From positions 62,001-126,000 of the forward strand of contig NZ_FQUW01000007.1 in the NCBI RefSeq assembly GCF_900129285.1: a DNA stretch of 64,000 bases. Direction: 5' to 3'. The stretch comes from Desulfofundulus australicus DSM 11792. Lineage in GTDB: Bacteria; Bacillota; Desulfotomaculia; Desulfotomaculales; Desulfovirgulaceae. Positions 31,325 through 41,037 of this stretch are shown in pieces. Under the pieces are notes generated by a model. The model had not been told where the DNA came from, did no database searches, and was given only the letters and a program-made list of their open reading frames with translations. The position numbers and the translations under genes were made by a program. Positions within the stretch are counted from its first letter, which is position 1, and every line of letters starts with the position of its first letter.

Positions 31325-31373
31325 AATCTTTAACCTCCGGTTTATTTGCAACCTGCCGGTATTGTGCGCACAA

Positions 31374-33293
31374 TCACGGTATAAAGCTCTGGGCCGAAAC
31401 TTTCCCGACCAGCTTTTTCCCCTTGATAATGTTGGCACCCAGGGCCAAAGCAATCAAGATTAAGCCGATGATATCTGTGTATATACCCGGATGAAGGGTC
31501 ATCAGGGAACCGGCCAGCAGCAAGGCTCTCTCCGGTACGCTGGCCGCCCGCACCACAAAGCCAATGGTACTCCCGGCCAGGGCCATTACCCCGATAACCG
31601 CAGTCAGCACGGCCCAGGCAATATGCCAGAAGTCGCCTTCTGCGATCAGGGTCGGCTCGTAGGCAAACATGAAGGGCACGATAAAGGCGGCCAGGCCAAT
31701 TTTACAGGCCGTGAAACCTATTCTCATGGGATCGTCCTTGGCAATACCCGCCGCGGCATAGGCCGCCAGGGCCACCGGCGGGGTAATAGCGGAAATAATG
31801 GCAAAGTAGAATACAAACAGGTGGGCAGCCAGGGGCAGCACGCCCAGCTTGATCAGCGCCGGCGCGGCCATGGTACCGGTCACGATATATGCGGCGGTGG
31901 TAGGCAGGCCCATACCCATGATCAGGGCCACCACGGCTGTCATCAAAAGCGCAAGCCACAGGGTGCCGGCGGAAAGGGCGACAATGAACGAGGAGATCTT
32001 CAACCCGGCACCCGTGATATTGATGCTACCGATCACCAGGCCCGCCGCGGCACAGGCCAGGGCCACGGTACACGTATTTTGCGCAGCCGCCACGGCTCCT
32101 TCTTTAAAGCGCGACCAGTTTATCCGGGTCTCCTTATTAAAGAAGGAGACAATGAACATGGCGATAATGGCGTAAAATCCGGAGCGGATGGGTGTGTACT
32201 GGAGCACGGCCAGGAAGTAGACCAGGACGACCAGGGGGATCAGGAAATGGCCGCCCTCCCTCAACACCTTCCAGACGTTGGGCAACTGCTCCCTGGGTAA
32301 CCCGGTTAAGCCCAGCCGGCAGGCTTCAAAGTGAACGCCGAAGAGAACGCACAGGTAATACAAAAGCGCTGGGATGATCGCCGCCACCACCACGTCAATG
32401 TAGGGAATGCCCAGGAATTCCGCGATGATGAAGGCCGCCGCACCCATAACGGGCGGCATGAGCTGCCCGCCGGAGGAGGCACAGGCTTCCACCGCCCCGG
32501 CAAAGTGCGGCTGGTAGCCGTTGCGCTTCATGAGGGGTATGGTAAAGGTACCGGTACCCACCACGTTGGCCACGGCGCTGCCCGAAATGGAGCCCATGAA
32601 CCCGCTGGCCAGCACAGCCGTTTTGGCCGGTCCTCCGGCAAAGCGGCCCATCAGGGCCATGGCCAGTTTGAGCAGGAAATCGCCCATGCCCAGTTTTTCC
32701 AGCATGGAGGTCAGGAAAATAAACAGGAAAATATAACTGGCCGAAACCCCCAGGGGCACGCCAAATATCCCCTCGGTGGTCAAATACATCTGGGATACAA
32801 CACGGCTTACGGAGTAGCCCTTATGGCCCAGCAATCCCGGGATATAGGGCCCGATAAAGTTATAAAGCAAAAACGTGCCGGCAATGATCACCAGCACCCA
32901 CCCGGTAGCCCGGCGGGTGGCTTCCAGAATCAATCCGATCATAATGATACCAAAAACAATGTCGGCGGTGTTGGGCGCACCCAACCGCTGCACAATGTCC
33001 TGGTAATTTACCACGATATAAGATCCCGACGCCAGGGCTAAAGCAATAAGAACCCAGTCCAGAATGGTGGCCCGGTTCCGTTCACCGCCCCTGCGTGCCG
33101 GTAGTGCCAGGAATACTATAATAAGGACCAACACCAGGTGGATGTCCCTTTGTATCCAGGCCGTAAGCATGGATACACCTGCAGTATAAAGGTGAAAGAA
33201 GGTCAGGATCAGGGATACGGCTGTGATGGCAAGGGGAGTTAGAAAATCCCTTTTCCTTCTTGCCCCGCTGGGGCTCAATGCGGGATCACTCAT
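31374..33293 (-). CDS. TRAP transporter fused permease (DctQM type, TAXI family)
   Basis: A 639-aa protein with roughly 16-18 hydrophobic helices: an N-terminal four-helix Q-like part, a linker, and a long M-like part with GGQLMPPVMGAAAFIIAEF, GMGLPTTAAYIVTGTMAAPAL and AISAITPPVALAAYAAAGIA, typical of the fused TAXI-TRAP permeases. It imports organic anions (glutamate, dicarboxylates and unknown ones) with a sodium or proton gradient. It is the third gene of the unit TAXI-DUF1850-permease, next to the acyl-CoA catabolic island. Confidence 0.93.
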   Translation of the reverse strand: MSDPALSPSGARRKRDFLTPLAITAVSLILTFFHLYTAGVSMLTAWIQRDIHLVLVLIIVFLALPARRGGERNRATILDWVLIALALASGSYIVVNYQDIVQRLGAPNTADIVFGIIMIGLILEATRRATGWVLVIIAGTFLLYNFIGPYIPGLLGHKGYSVSRVVSQMYLTTEGIFGVPLGVSASYIFLFIFLTSMLEKLGMGDFLLKLAMALMGRFAGGPAKTAVLASGFMGSISGSAVANVVGTGTFTIPLMKRNGYQPHFAGAVEACASSGGQLMPPVMGAAAFIIAEFLGIPYIDVVVAAIIPALLYYLCVLFGVHFEACRLGLTGLPREQLPNVWKVLREGGHFLIPLVVLVYFLAVLQYTPIRSGFYAIIAMFIVSFFNKETRINWSRFKEGAVAAAQNTCTVALACAAAGLVIGSINITGAGLKISSFIVALSAGTLWLALLMTAVVALIMGMGLPTTAAYIVTGTMAAPALIKLGVLPLAAHLFVFYFAIISAITPPVALAAYAAAGIAKDDPMRIGFTACKIGLAAFIVPFMFAYEPTLIAEGDFWHIAWAVLTAVIGVMALAGSTIGFVVRAASVPERALLLAGSLMTLHPGIYTDIIGLILIALALGANIIKGKKLVGKVSAQSFIP

Positions 33294-33319
33294 AGTGCGC
33301 TCCTCCTTTCCAAATAAAA

Positions 33320-33814
33320 CTATTTTACTTCGATACGCACCAGCGCCTGCCCATCAAAGTGGTCGCCCAGGTGAATTTCCCGCCCGCGGTAAAGCAAGGT
33401 ATGGTCGGCAATGGTACCTACTCTCAACGGCAGGGAACCCACTCGCCGGTACATGCCCTCGATGATGTTCCACTTGCCTTCGCCGCGCAAAAGTCCCTCG
33501 CCAGTGTACCCCAACCCCGCTCCGAAAGAAAGGAACCTGGTGCCGGTGAGAACCAGTTCGCCATTGATTAATTGAAACTCTTCGTACACGGGCAGGCGGT
33601 CGACGGAGTGTATGTAACGAATCTCAAACTTCTCCCCCTGGTTGATGTAGCCCACCCGTAACTCACGGCCTGAATTAACCTCACGCACCAGCAGCACATG
33701 TGGTCGCGAGGCCATATGATAACCTAGCAGAACCAACACCGGCACCAGCAACACAAAAATCAGGAAGAGGCCTGGCACGGGCACCCAAACCTTACATTTA
33801 CCGGCTTTGATCAA
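33320..33814 (-). CDS. DUF1850-family protein of TRAP system
   Basis: A 164-aa protein with one N-terminal membrane anchor (about 10-32) and a compact outer domain (YIHSVDRLPVYEEFQL, RFLSFGAGLGYTGEG, VGTIADHTLLYRGREI), the DUF1850 pattern. These proteins are found almost only between TAXI binding proteins and fused TRAP permeases and presumably help the transporter. It begins one base after the TAXI stop codon. Confidence 0.85.
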   Translation of the reverse strand: MIKAGKCKVWVPVPGLFLIFVLLVPVLVLLGYHMASRPHVLLVREVNSGRELRVGYINQGEKFEIRYIHSVDRLPVYEEFQLINGELVLTGTRFLSFGAGLGYTGEGLLRGEGKWNIIEGMYRRVGSLPLRVGTIADHTLLYRGREIHLGDHFDGQALVRIEVK

Positions 33815-33815
33815 A

Positions 33816-34826
33816 CTACTTCATCTCCGGGGGAATGAGATGCTGGGGAACTTCCAACCCAATTTCCTTAAAGTATTTCACCGCACCGGGGTGCAGGGGT
33901 GCCACAGCGTTTTGGATGGAATTTTCGGGGGTGGTGTACTTGGCGCCGGAGTACACCTGGACGATTTCTTCTTTGTTTTCAAAAATAGCTTTGACAATCT
34001 TGTAGGCCAGGTCTTCGGACATATTCTTGTGTACCATCACGCTGTTCCATACCGACGGGGCCGTTATTTCCTCGTCGACGCCTTTGTAGGTCCCGGCCTC
34101 CAGCTTCATCTCACCGTAATAGGGGTACTTCTCGTGTACCTTGGCCATCTCTTCCTTGCTGAAGCTCAAAAGCTTGATCTGGTGCGTGGTGGCGAGATCC
34201 ATGATGGAGGACGTCGGAGGGCCGACTGACCATATGCCCACGTCAATTACCTTATCCCGCAAGGCTTCAGTATTTTCGGTAAAGGACAAACGGAATACCT
34301 GGAACTGGTCGTAACTCAGGCCGAGGGCGTTTAACACCTGGTTGGCCATGGTCTCGGTGCCGCTACCCGGCGCTCCTACGGAAACTTTTTTGCCCTTCAA
34401 GTCGGCCATGGAATTAACTTTGCTGTCTTTCAACGTCACCACGTGGAAAAAGTGGGGGTACATGGCAAACAGGGTACGCAACTCGATGGGCTTGTTAAAA
34501 GCCTGCTCTCCCTTGATGGCGTGGTAAACAACGTCGTTCATCATCAGTGCAATTTGTGCCTCGTTGCTGTCCAGCAGGCGGGCGTTTTCCACGGAGGCAC
34601 CGGTAACTTCAGCCGTAGCCTCAACGCCCTGAACGTGCTTGTTAATTATTCCCGCCATGGCGCCGCCATAAGGATAGTAGGTTCCCCCGGTACTGCCGGT
34701 GGCAATGGACAACCGCTGCACTTTACCGCCGCCCTGACCGCCGCACCCGGCCACGGCTAGAACAAGCAAAATGGACAGCGTGACGGCTAACAAAACCCTA
34801 AACCTGTTCCTGAAAGGCACCACCAT
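33816..34826 (-). CDS. TAXI-family TRAP solute-binding protein
   Basis: A 336-aa protein with a signal sequence ending in a lipobox-like VAGCG (about residues 24-28). It has the TAXI hallmark LSIATGSTGGTYYPYGGAMA, then KGKKVSVGAPGSGTETMA. These proteins bind acidic ligands such as glutamate, and dicarboxylates in some cases, and deliver them to the permease. First gene of its operon, with AAGGAGG before the ATG. Confidence 0.93.
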   Translation of the reverse strand: MVVPFRNRFRVLLAVTLSILLVLAVAGCGGQGGGKVQRLSIATGSTGGTYYPYGGAMAGIINKHVQGVEATAEVTGASVENARLLDSNEAQIALMMNDVVYHAIKGEQAFNKPIELRTLFAMYPHFFHVVTLKDSKVNSMADLKGKKVSVGAPGSGTETMANQVLNALGLSYDQFQVFRLSFTENTEALRDKVIDVGIWSVGPPTSSIMDLATTHQIKLLSFSKEEMAKVHEKYPYYGEMKLEAGTYKGVDEEITAPSVWNSVMVHKNMSEDLAYKIVKAIFENKEEIVQVYSGAKYTTPENSIQNAVAPLHPGAVKYFKEIGLEVPQHLIPPEMK

Positions 34827-35160
34827 AATACCTCCTTGAAATAATTGTTTGGTGATTAAGGCCGCCGGAGAACTGCAAAATGGTATCCCTGGAACTCCCC
34901 TCCCTTCTGCCTTGATTTTTAAATTTTAAACATACTGAACCAATGCAATATTTTTTAATTTTTGAAAATTAAAGTATTTAAAAGCTTTTTCTTAATGTGC
35001 AGTCATCGGGACTGCCACTGGGTAAACAGGCCTGGAACAGGACGGGAGAGGGGCCTTCTCAACCTTAATTAGAAGGCCTCTCTCCTTGATTGATGACCGC
35101 TTCTTTTTTAAACTGCGACATCAACAGGTCTGTTACAATTGTATAAGCCCTGGCTTTACC
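34827..35160. other. 334-bp intergenic region with stem-loop
   Basis: The promoter region of the TAXI operon is AT-rich (34920-34990). A strong stem AGAGGGGCCTTCT / AGAAGGCCTCTCT at 35047-35083 probably ends or processes the transcript of the biotin carrier gene; no T-run follows on either strand. No gene was seen. Confidence 0.5.
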
Positions 35161-35376
35161 TTATTCTAGAGTTAAAATTACCGTATCGGGATTAACCACA
35201 TCGCCCGGGTTGGCCTTAATCTCTTTGACTACACCGCTGGCCGGGGCGTAAATTTTAACGTACATTTTCATGGCCTCGATGGTAGCCACGGGATCGTTTT
35301 CCTTGACCTGATCGCCTACTTTGACATCAACCGAGATAAGTTTGCCCACCATGGGAGAGTTGACGGGAACACTCAT
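35161..35376 (-). CDS. Biotin carrier protein (biotinyl domain)
   Basis: A 71-aa single biotinyl domain with the biotinylation motif EAMKM (Lys37) and flanking glycine turns. It carries CO2 between carboxyltransferase and a second partial reaction in biotin-dependent decarboxylases or carboxylases. Its partner is probably the carboxyltransferase at 37375-38916. Unlike GcdC or MmdC it lacks a long Ala/Pro linker. Last gene of the presumed operon. Confidence 0.9.
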   Translation of the reverse strand: MSVPVNSPMVGKLISVDVKVGDQVKENDPVATIEAMKMYVKIYAPASGVVKEIKANPGDVVNPDTVILTLE

Positions 35377-35410
35377 GGAACTAAACCTCCTGTGTAATGG
35401 GATTCTATCG

Positions 35411-35438
35411 CGTTATCTACATCTCGTTATCTACATCT
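35411..35438. repeat. 14-bp perfect tandem duplication
   Basis: CGTTATCTACATCT occurs twice in direct succession between etfA and the biotin carrier gene. Confidence 0.9.
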
Positions 35439-35452
35439 ACAGGATTAGCTCT

Positions 35453-36448
35453 TTAACACTCTTTTTCCTTCCCGAGGAGCTTTCTGAACTCCCGGGTAAG
35501 CAGGGGCACCACTTCAAAGAGGTCGCCCACGATCCCGTAATCGGCCACCTTGAAGATATTGGCTTCCGGGTCCTTGTTTATGGCCACAATCACCTTGGAT
35601 GAGCCCATCCCCGCCAGGTGCTGGATGGCCCCCGAGATGCCGCAGGCAATGTACAGCTGCGGGGATACGGTTTTACCCGTCTGACCCACCTGCATGCTGT
35701 GCGGCGCATATCCCGCATCCACCGCCGCCCGGGAGGCTCCCACCGCCGCCCCCAGCACGTCCGCCAGCTCTTCCAGTATCCTGAAGTTCTCCGCCGATTT
35801 CATCCCCCGGCCCCCGGAGACAATAATGTCCGCTTCGGTGAGTTCGGGACGGGTAGATACCTGGCGAACCACTTCTTTTATGACCTGGCGGATATCCCCC
35901 GGTTCCACGTCAACCTGCACCACTTCCGCCGCGCGTCCCCCCTGGGGTTGGGGCACCGGCAGTACGTTGGGCCTGATGGTGGCCATCACCGGCCGGGCTT
36001 CCGGAGAGATCGCCTGGACAAAGGCCTTGCCCGCGTAAATGGGCCGCGTCAGGGTTATCTGGCCGTCCTGCAGTTCCACCTTCGTGCAGTCGGTGCACAG
36101 CCCCGCCTGCAGCCGCTGGGCCACCTGCGCCGCCAGGTCACGCCCCTGTACGGTGCAGCCCAGGAAAATGGCCGTGGGCTGGTGTTCTAAGGCCAGCCTG
36201 GCCAGGGCCCTGGTGTACCCGTCTGTGGTGTATTCGGCCAGGGCGTCATTTTCCAGCACGTATACCTTGTCGGCACCGTATTCCCCCAGGGCGGACGCGA
36301 GTTCGCCCACTTCTTTGCCAATGATCACAGCCGCAACTTCTTCAGCCAGCTGGTCAGCCAGCTGGCGGGCGACACCCAGCATTTCATAGGTGACTTTTTT
36401 AATCTTACCGTCTTTGTGTTCGGCGTAAACCCAGATTCCTTTCCCCAT
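35453..36448 (-). CDS. etfA: Electron transfer flavoprotein alpha subunit
   Basis: A 331-aa protein. The C-terminal FAD domain carries [47 protein letters not shown] in parts, and [18 protein letters not shown], all classical. No N-terminal ferredoxin extension. With EtfB it takes electrons from acyl-CoA dehydrogenase. Its gene follows etfB by 15 bp. Confidence 0.96.
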   Translation of the reverse strand: MGKGIWVYAEHKDGKIKKVTYEMLGVARQLADQLAEEVAAVIIGKEVGELASALGEYGADKVYVLENDALAEYTTDGYTRALARLALEHQPTAIFLGCTVQGRDLAAQVAQRLQAGLCTDCTKVELQDGQITLTRPIYAGKAFVQAISPEARPVMATIRPNVLPVPQPQGGRAAEVVQVDVEPGDIRQVIKEVVRQVSTRPELTEADIIVSGGRGMKSAENFRILEELADVLGAAVGASRAAVDAGYAPHSMQVGQTGKTVSPQLYIACGISGAIQHLAGMGSSKVIVAINKDPEANIFKVADYGIVGDLFEVVPLLTREFRKLLGKEKEC

Positions 36449-36463
36449 TTCCTTCCACCTTCC

Positions 36464-37234
36464 TTAGATGACCTTTGCTTCTTCCCGCAGAAGCCGCACC
36501 AGGGCGGCGGCAGCTTCCGCCGGTTCTCCGGGTACGATCTTTCCTTGTGCCCTGGGGGAGGGCAGGAAGTATTTGAGGGCGCGCACTTTGGGCACTACTT
36601 CTTCCGCGGTAAGTCCCAGGTCGCTCAGAGCGAGTTTTTCCATGGGCTTCTTTTTGGCCTGCATAATGCCCTTCATGGTGGGATAGCGGGGTTCGTTCAA
36701 CCCTTTCTGGGCGGTGATCACCGCGGGCAGGGGCACTTCCACCACTTCGCTGCCCCCTTCAATTTCCCGGGTGGCCAGGGCCCTGCCGCCGTCTATTTCC
36801 AGCTTGATGACCATGTTGACCACCGGCAGTCCCAGGATTTCCGCCACCCGCCCGGCCACCTGGGCGGAGCCGTCGTCAATGGCCCGCCAGCCGCCCAAAA
36901 TGAGGTCGTATTCCATGCGGGATACGGCTCTGGCCAGGATGGTGGCCGTGGTGTATTCGTCCATTTCTTCCAGTTCGGGGGTGATGAGCACGGCCCGGTC
37001 GGCGCCCATGGCCAGGGCCTGGCGCAGGACGTCCTGGGCCTTTGGCCCGCCCATGCTGACCACGGTTACTTCTCCTTTGGTTTTTTCCTTGATGCGCAGG
37101 GCTTCTTCCACGGCAAATTCATCGTAGGGGTTTATGATCAGGCTGACGCCTTCCGGGTTGATTTTGCCCTGATCGTCGAGGGTGATTTTGGCTTCCGTGT
37201 CAAAGGTTTGTTTGGTGAATACTACTACCTTCAT
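36464..37234 (-). CDS. etfB: Electron transfer flavoprotein beta subunit
   Basis: A 256-aa protein with VSMGGPKAQDVLRQALAMGADRAVLI (read as two parts) and DLILGGWRAIDDGSAQVAGRVAE, the nucleotide-binding patterns of EtfB. Works with EtfA and probably the acyl-CoA dehydrogenase of the same island. Whether it is of the bifurcating type cannot be told by eye. Confidence 0.95.
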   Translation of the reverse strand: MKVVVFTKQTFDTEAKITLDDQGKINPEGVSLIINPYDEFAVEEALRIKEKTKGEVTVVSMGGPKAQDVLRQALAMGADRAVLITPELEEMDEYTTATILARAVSRMEYDLILGGWRAIDDGSAQVAGRVAEILGLPVVNMVIKLEIDGGRALATREIEGGSEVVEVPLPAVITAQKGLNEPRYPTMKGIMQAKKKPMEKLALSDLGLTAEEVVPKVRALKYFLPSPRAQGKIVPGEPAEAAAALVRLLREEAKVI

Positions 37235-37302
37235 CTTCCCCCTCCTTAAACGTAAGAGCGGCGCAATTATATTGCAGGCGCAAATCTTCGGTGAACCAGG
37301 TT

Positions 37303-37359
37303 GGATGCGGTGCGCATTTTACGCGAAGCACTGGATTGGGCGAGGACGGCACCGCATCC
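37303..37359. repeat. Long inverted repeat between carboxyltransferase and etfB
   Basis: GGATGCGGTGC (37303-37313) and GCACCGCATCC (37349-37359), 11 of 11 matching, around a 35-base loop. No T-run follows, so an RNA-processing site, attenuator or protein site is possible. Confidence 0.7.
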
Positions 37360-37374
37360 TTGTCATAACTTTAC

Positions 37375-38916
37375 CTACAGGTTAATGTTGGAGTACTTAC
37401 GCCACGGCCTGGTTACCTGTTTGTTCTCCAGGATATCCAGCGCCCTGGCGATATACTTCCTGGTATCGCTGGGCATGATGATATCGTCTATATAGCCGCG
37501 CTCCGCACCGCGGTAAGGGTTTTCATACATTTCCCGGTATTGCTGGATTCTCTCGGCGGCTACTCTGGCCGGGTCTTCGGCATTTTTAATTTCCTTGGCA
37601 AAAATTACGCTGGCCGCCGTTTCCGCACCCACAATGGAGACCTGGGCTATGGGCCAGGCGTAGACCAGATCGGCCCCGGTGTCCTTGCAGCACATCCCCA
37701 GGTAGGCACCGGCAAAGGATTTGCGCAGGATTACCGTGACCTTGGGCACCGTGGCGTCGATGTAGGCGTAAAGCATTTTGGCCCCGTGCCTTAAGATACC
37801 CCTGTGTTCTTCGTAGGAGCCAATCATGTAACCCGGGGTGTCGTGGAAATTAACCAGGGGAATGTTGAAGAGGTCGCAGAAGCGCACAAACCTGGCCACC
37901 TTGTCGGCAGCATCGCAGTTGATCACGCCGCCCATATACAGGGGCTGGCTGGCCACAAGCCCCACCGTCCGGCCGGCAATCCTGCCGAACCCCACAATCA
38001 CGTTGGGAGCAAAATCTTTCAGGATTTCAAAGAAAACACCGTTGTCCACTATTTTGTAGATCACCTGGTGCATGTCGTAAGGTATGTGGCCTTCCTCGGG
38101 TACCAGGCCATCCAGTTCGGGAATTTTCCTTTCTGCTTCGTCGCCGGTATCCACCCGGGGCGGCTTCTCCCGGTTATTTTGCGGCAGGTAGCTCAGGAGC
38201 TCTTTGGTTTTGTCCAGGCAATCCCTGTCATCTTCCGCCACCACATGGGTCTGCCCGGTCTTGGTGGCGTGAACATGCACCCCGCATAAATTTTCCAGGC
38301 TGATTTCTTCACCCAGCTGGGTCTTTACAAAGGCCGGCCCGGCTATGCCCATGAAACCGGTCTTCTTGCACTGGAAGACGAAGTCCTGCATCACCGGGTG
38401 ATAGGCCTGCCCTCCCAGGCAGGGCCCCATCAACAGGGCTATCTGGGGAATAATACCGGAGGCAAGGATTTGGGAGCGAAAAAGCCAGGCATAGGCCTCC
38501 AGGGTGTCCATGCCTTCCTGAAGGCGGGCACCGCCGGAGTCGTTCATGCCCACAAAGGGTATGCCCATTTCCTTGGCCATGTCTATGGCCTGGGCGAATT
38601 TCTTCCCGTGGTATTCACCAAAAGTACCGGCCATGGAGGTGTAGTCTTCAGCCGCCACCATCACGTTCCGGCCATTTACCTTGCCGTAACCCACCACCAC
38701 GCCTTCAGCCGGAACCTCCCTTTTATCCATCCCAAAGGCCGTGGTGCGGTGTTTGACGAACATGCCGATTTCCGTGAAGGTGCCGGGGTCAAAGAAATAT
38801 TCTATCCTTTCCCGGGCCGTCCATTTGCCAGCTTTGCGCTGTTGTTCTACCGCTTTGGAACCACCCATTTGCAGTATTTTTTCTTTTTTCTCCTTGAGTT
38901 CCTGGTAACGATCCAT
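37375..38916 (-). CDS. Acyl-CoA carboxylase/decarboxylase carboxyltransferase subunit
   Basis: A 513-aa crotonase-fold carboxyltransferase with both halves: N-half GMNDSGGARLQEGMDTL and GPCLGGQAYHP; C-half NFHDTPGYMIGSYEEHRGI, KSFAGAYLGMCCKDTGAD. The length fits propionyl-CoA carboxylase beta or methylmalonyl-CoA decarboxylase alpha more than the longer GcdA of Acidaminococcus. Next to a glutaryl-CoA dehydrogenase-like gene it is most simply a glutaconyl-CoA decarboxylase subunit. The membrane beta subunit needed for sodium pumping is not nearby. Confidence 0.88.
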   Translation of the reverse strand: MDRYQELKEKKEKILQMGGSKAVEQQRKAGKWTARERIEYFFDPGTFTEIGMFVKHRTTAFGMDKREVPAEGVVVGYGKVNGRNVMVAAEDYTSMAGTFGEYHGKKFAQAIDMAKEMGIPFVGMNDSGGARLQEGMDTLEAYAWLFRSQILASGIIPQIALLMGPCLGGQAYHPVMQDFVFQCKKTGFMGIAGPAFVKTQLGEEISLENLCGVHVHATKTGQTHVVAEDDRDCLDKTKELLSYLPQNNREKPPRVDTGDEAERKIPELDGLVPEEGHIPYDMHQVIYKIVDNGVFFEILKDFAPNVIVGFGRIAGRTVGLVASQPLYMGGVINCDAADKVARFVRFCDLFNIPLVNFHDTPGYMIGSYEEHRGILRHGAKMLYAYIDATVPKVTVILRKSFAGAYLGMCCKDTGADLVYAWPIAQVSIVGAETAASVIFAKEIKNAEDPARVAAERIQQYREMYENPYRGAERGYIDDIIMPSDTRKYIARALDILENKQVTRPWRKYSNINL

Positions 38917-38940
38917 TTGTGCTTCCTCCTCCAGATGTGA

Positions 38941-40104
38941 TCAGGACGATCGGTTGGCTTTGCGATAACCCAGCGCATCCTGGGAGATAATGAGCTTGTG
39001 GATGTTGCTGGTACCTTCCACTATCTGATAATATTTGGCGTCACGGAAGAACCGGGCCACGGGATATTCTTCGGAGTAGCCGTAGGCACTGTATATTCTC
39101 AGGGCATAGTCAGCGCATTTATTGGCAGCTTCACTGGCAAAAAGCTTGGCCATGGAGGTTTCCAGGGTATTGGGCACCCCTTTGTCCTTCAGGAAGGCCG
39201 CCCGGTAGGTTAATAGACGGGCCGCTTCAATGTCCACGCACATCTGGGCAATCATGTCCTGGATCATCTGGAACCTGCCGATGGGCTGGCCAAATTGCTC
39301 CCTGGTATTGGCATATTCAATGGCGGCGTCGAGGCAGGCCTGGGCCACTCCCACCGCGCCCGCGGCCGAGGCCAGGCGGGTGTTGTCCAGTTGCTGCATG
39401 CAGATGGCAAATCCCTGGCCTTCCCGTCCCAGGAGGTTTTCTTTGGGCACCTTGCAGTTTTCAAAAGTAATGGTACCCACGGGCGAAGACCAGTTGCCCA
39501 GTTTTTCAGTTATGGCTTCGACGGTAATGCCTTCGCTCTTCATATCCACGATAAAGGCGGACATGCCCTTGGCCCGCTGGGAGGGATCCGTATAGGCGTA
39601 TACCAGGGCTATGTCGGCTACGGGTGCCAGGGAGATCCACATCTTGCTGCCGTTCAAAATGTAATAATCTCCTTCCAAAACAGCGCGGGCTTTCATGGAG
39701 GCCACATCTGAGCCGGCATTGGGCTCGGTCATGGCAAAACAACCCAGCAGCTTACCGCTGGTGAGTCCCGGCAGGTACTTTTGCTTCAGTTCCTCGCTGC
39801 CGTGACGCCAGATGGTAATGGCCGGGCCAAGGGTGTTGGCCGCAAATATGATGCGCAGGGAGCTGTGCACCCGGGCTATTTCTTCAGCCAGAATGGCCAG
39901 TGCCAGGTAGCCCAGCCCGTTCCCGCCGTATTCTTCGGGAATGACGCAGCCCAGAAAACCCAGTTCCCCCATCTTTTCCACCAGATCCCGGCGAAAGCGG
40001 TGTGCCTTGTCGTCGGCGTCCACCGTGGGTAATACTTCGCTTACCGCAAAATCGCGTGCCAGCCTTTTAATGTCCTGCAATTCTTCCGGTAAATCGAAAT
40101 TCAT
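38941..40104 (-). CDS. Acyl-CoA dehydrogenase, probable non-decarboxylating glutaryl-CoA dehydrogenase
   Basis: A 387-aa protein with TEPNAGSDVASM, GSKMWIS, NTRLASAAGAVGVAQACLDAA, GRFQMIQDMIAQM and the catalytic base Glu363 in YQIVEGTSNI. From memory it is very like the Desulfococcus glutaryl-CoA dehydrogenase that stops at glutaconyl-CoA (HSSLR near residue 80, EYPVARFFRDA and the ending LGYRKANR). Passes electrons to EtfAB. Upstream IclR regulator, downstream carboxyltransferase. Other short-chain acyl-CoAs remain possible. Confidence 0.85.
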   Translation of the reverse strand: MNFDLPEELQDIKRLARDFAVSEVLPTVDADDKAHRFRRDLVEKMGELGFLGCVIPEEYGGNGLGYLALAILAEEIARVHSSLRIIFAANTLGPAITIWRHGSEELKQKYLPGLTSGKLLGCFAMTEPNAGSDVASMKARAVLEGDYYILNGSKMWISLAPVADIALVYAYTDPSQRAKGMSAFIVDMKSEGITVEAITEKLGNWSSPVGTITFENCKVPKENLLGREGQGFAICMQQLDNTRLASAAGAVGVAQACLDAAIEYANTREQFGQPIGRFQMIQDMIAQMCVDIEAARLLTYRAAFLKDKGVPNTLETSMAKLFASEAANKCADYALRIYSAYGYSEEYPVARFFRDAKYYQIVEGTSNIHKLIISQDALGYRKANRSS

Positions 40105-40163
40105 ACGATCTCCTCCCGGCAGATTTATTCTTTTTTCCCCGGTACCCCGGGTAATATGGTTCT

Positions 40164-40913
40164 TTATGTTTGGGAATAACCCAGTTTGCGGGATAACGTC
40201 TCCGCAGCCCGCTTCACTTCCCGGATTAATACCGGTAATCGTTCTTCGGGAAAGCGACTTTCTATACCAATGATCCCTATGGAAGCCCTGACGGAACCTG
40301 AAAAATCGTAAACCGGCGCGGCAATACCTATACCGTGGTCGAGATAATCGCCGTAGGTAATGGCGTATCCCTGTTCCCGGATTTTTTTAATCTCCTCCAG
40401 CAGAATTTCTGGATTCTGGAGTTCCTGGCTTGCCGACATTTCCTTGATATACTGGTGAATAAAATCGTCTTCCATAAAGGAGAGCAGGGCTTTCCTTGCT
40501 GCACCCCTGTGCAAAGGCACTTCTTTACCCACCAGTTCCATTACTTTTACCGGATAGGGTCCTTCAACCCTTTCCAGGAAAACACCCATTTTACCCTGAG
40601 CTACGGTAAGGTAGGAATCTTCACCGGTAGAAAGGGTAAGCTCCTTTAAAACGGGCAGGGCTGCCTTCCTCAAATCCAGCGTGCCTCTAACCTGCAGGCC
40701 CATTTTTAACAGCTGGGGACCCAAGCGGTAATTTTTAGTTTCAGGATCCTGTTCGACTATCCCAAATTCTTTAAATGTTTGCAAAAAACGATGAATGGTA
40801 CTGGGTGGAAAACCCGTGAGGTGAAAAAGCTCCCTTATGGACAAGCCGTTTTCGGATCCTTTTTCCGAAATAGCCTGAAGGACAATCAGGCCCTTGCGCA
40901 GAGTGTTGCTCAT
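40164..40913 (-). CDS. IclR-family transcriptional regulator
   Basis: A 249-aa protein: N-terminal winged helix (GLSIRELFHLTGFPPSTIHRFLQT in two parts, about residues 24-50) and a C-terminal effector domain (GAARKALLSF, GYAITYGDYLDHGIGIAAPV, ASIGIIGI). Family members bind carboxylates or aromatic acids. Between the CoA-transferase and the dehydrogenase genes, it probably controls this island. Confidence 0.93.
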   Translation of the reverse strand: MSNTLRKGLIVLQAISEKGSENGLSIRELFHLTGFPPSTIHRFLQTFKEFGIVEQDPETKNYRLGPQLLKMGLQVRGTLDLRKAALPVLKELTLSTGEDSYLTVAQGKMGVFLERVEGPYPVKVMELVGKEVPLHRGAARKALLSFMEDDFIHQYIKEMSASQELQNPEILLEEIKKIREQGYAITYGDYLDHGIGIAAPVYDFSGSVRASIGIIGIESRFPEERLPVLIREVKRAAETLSRKLGYSQT

Positions 40914-41037
40914 CAGAATCAGACCATTCCATATATCGAAATTGATTCCGATAAATAGCTAAACGTATTTTTTTTATTTAGACATTCCTTTCTGTTTCCC
41001 TGCAACCCGGCAAAAATATAAAAATTAAAGTTAATTT

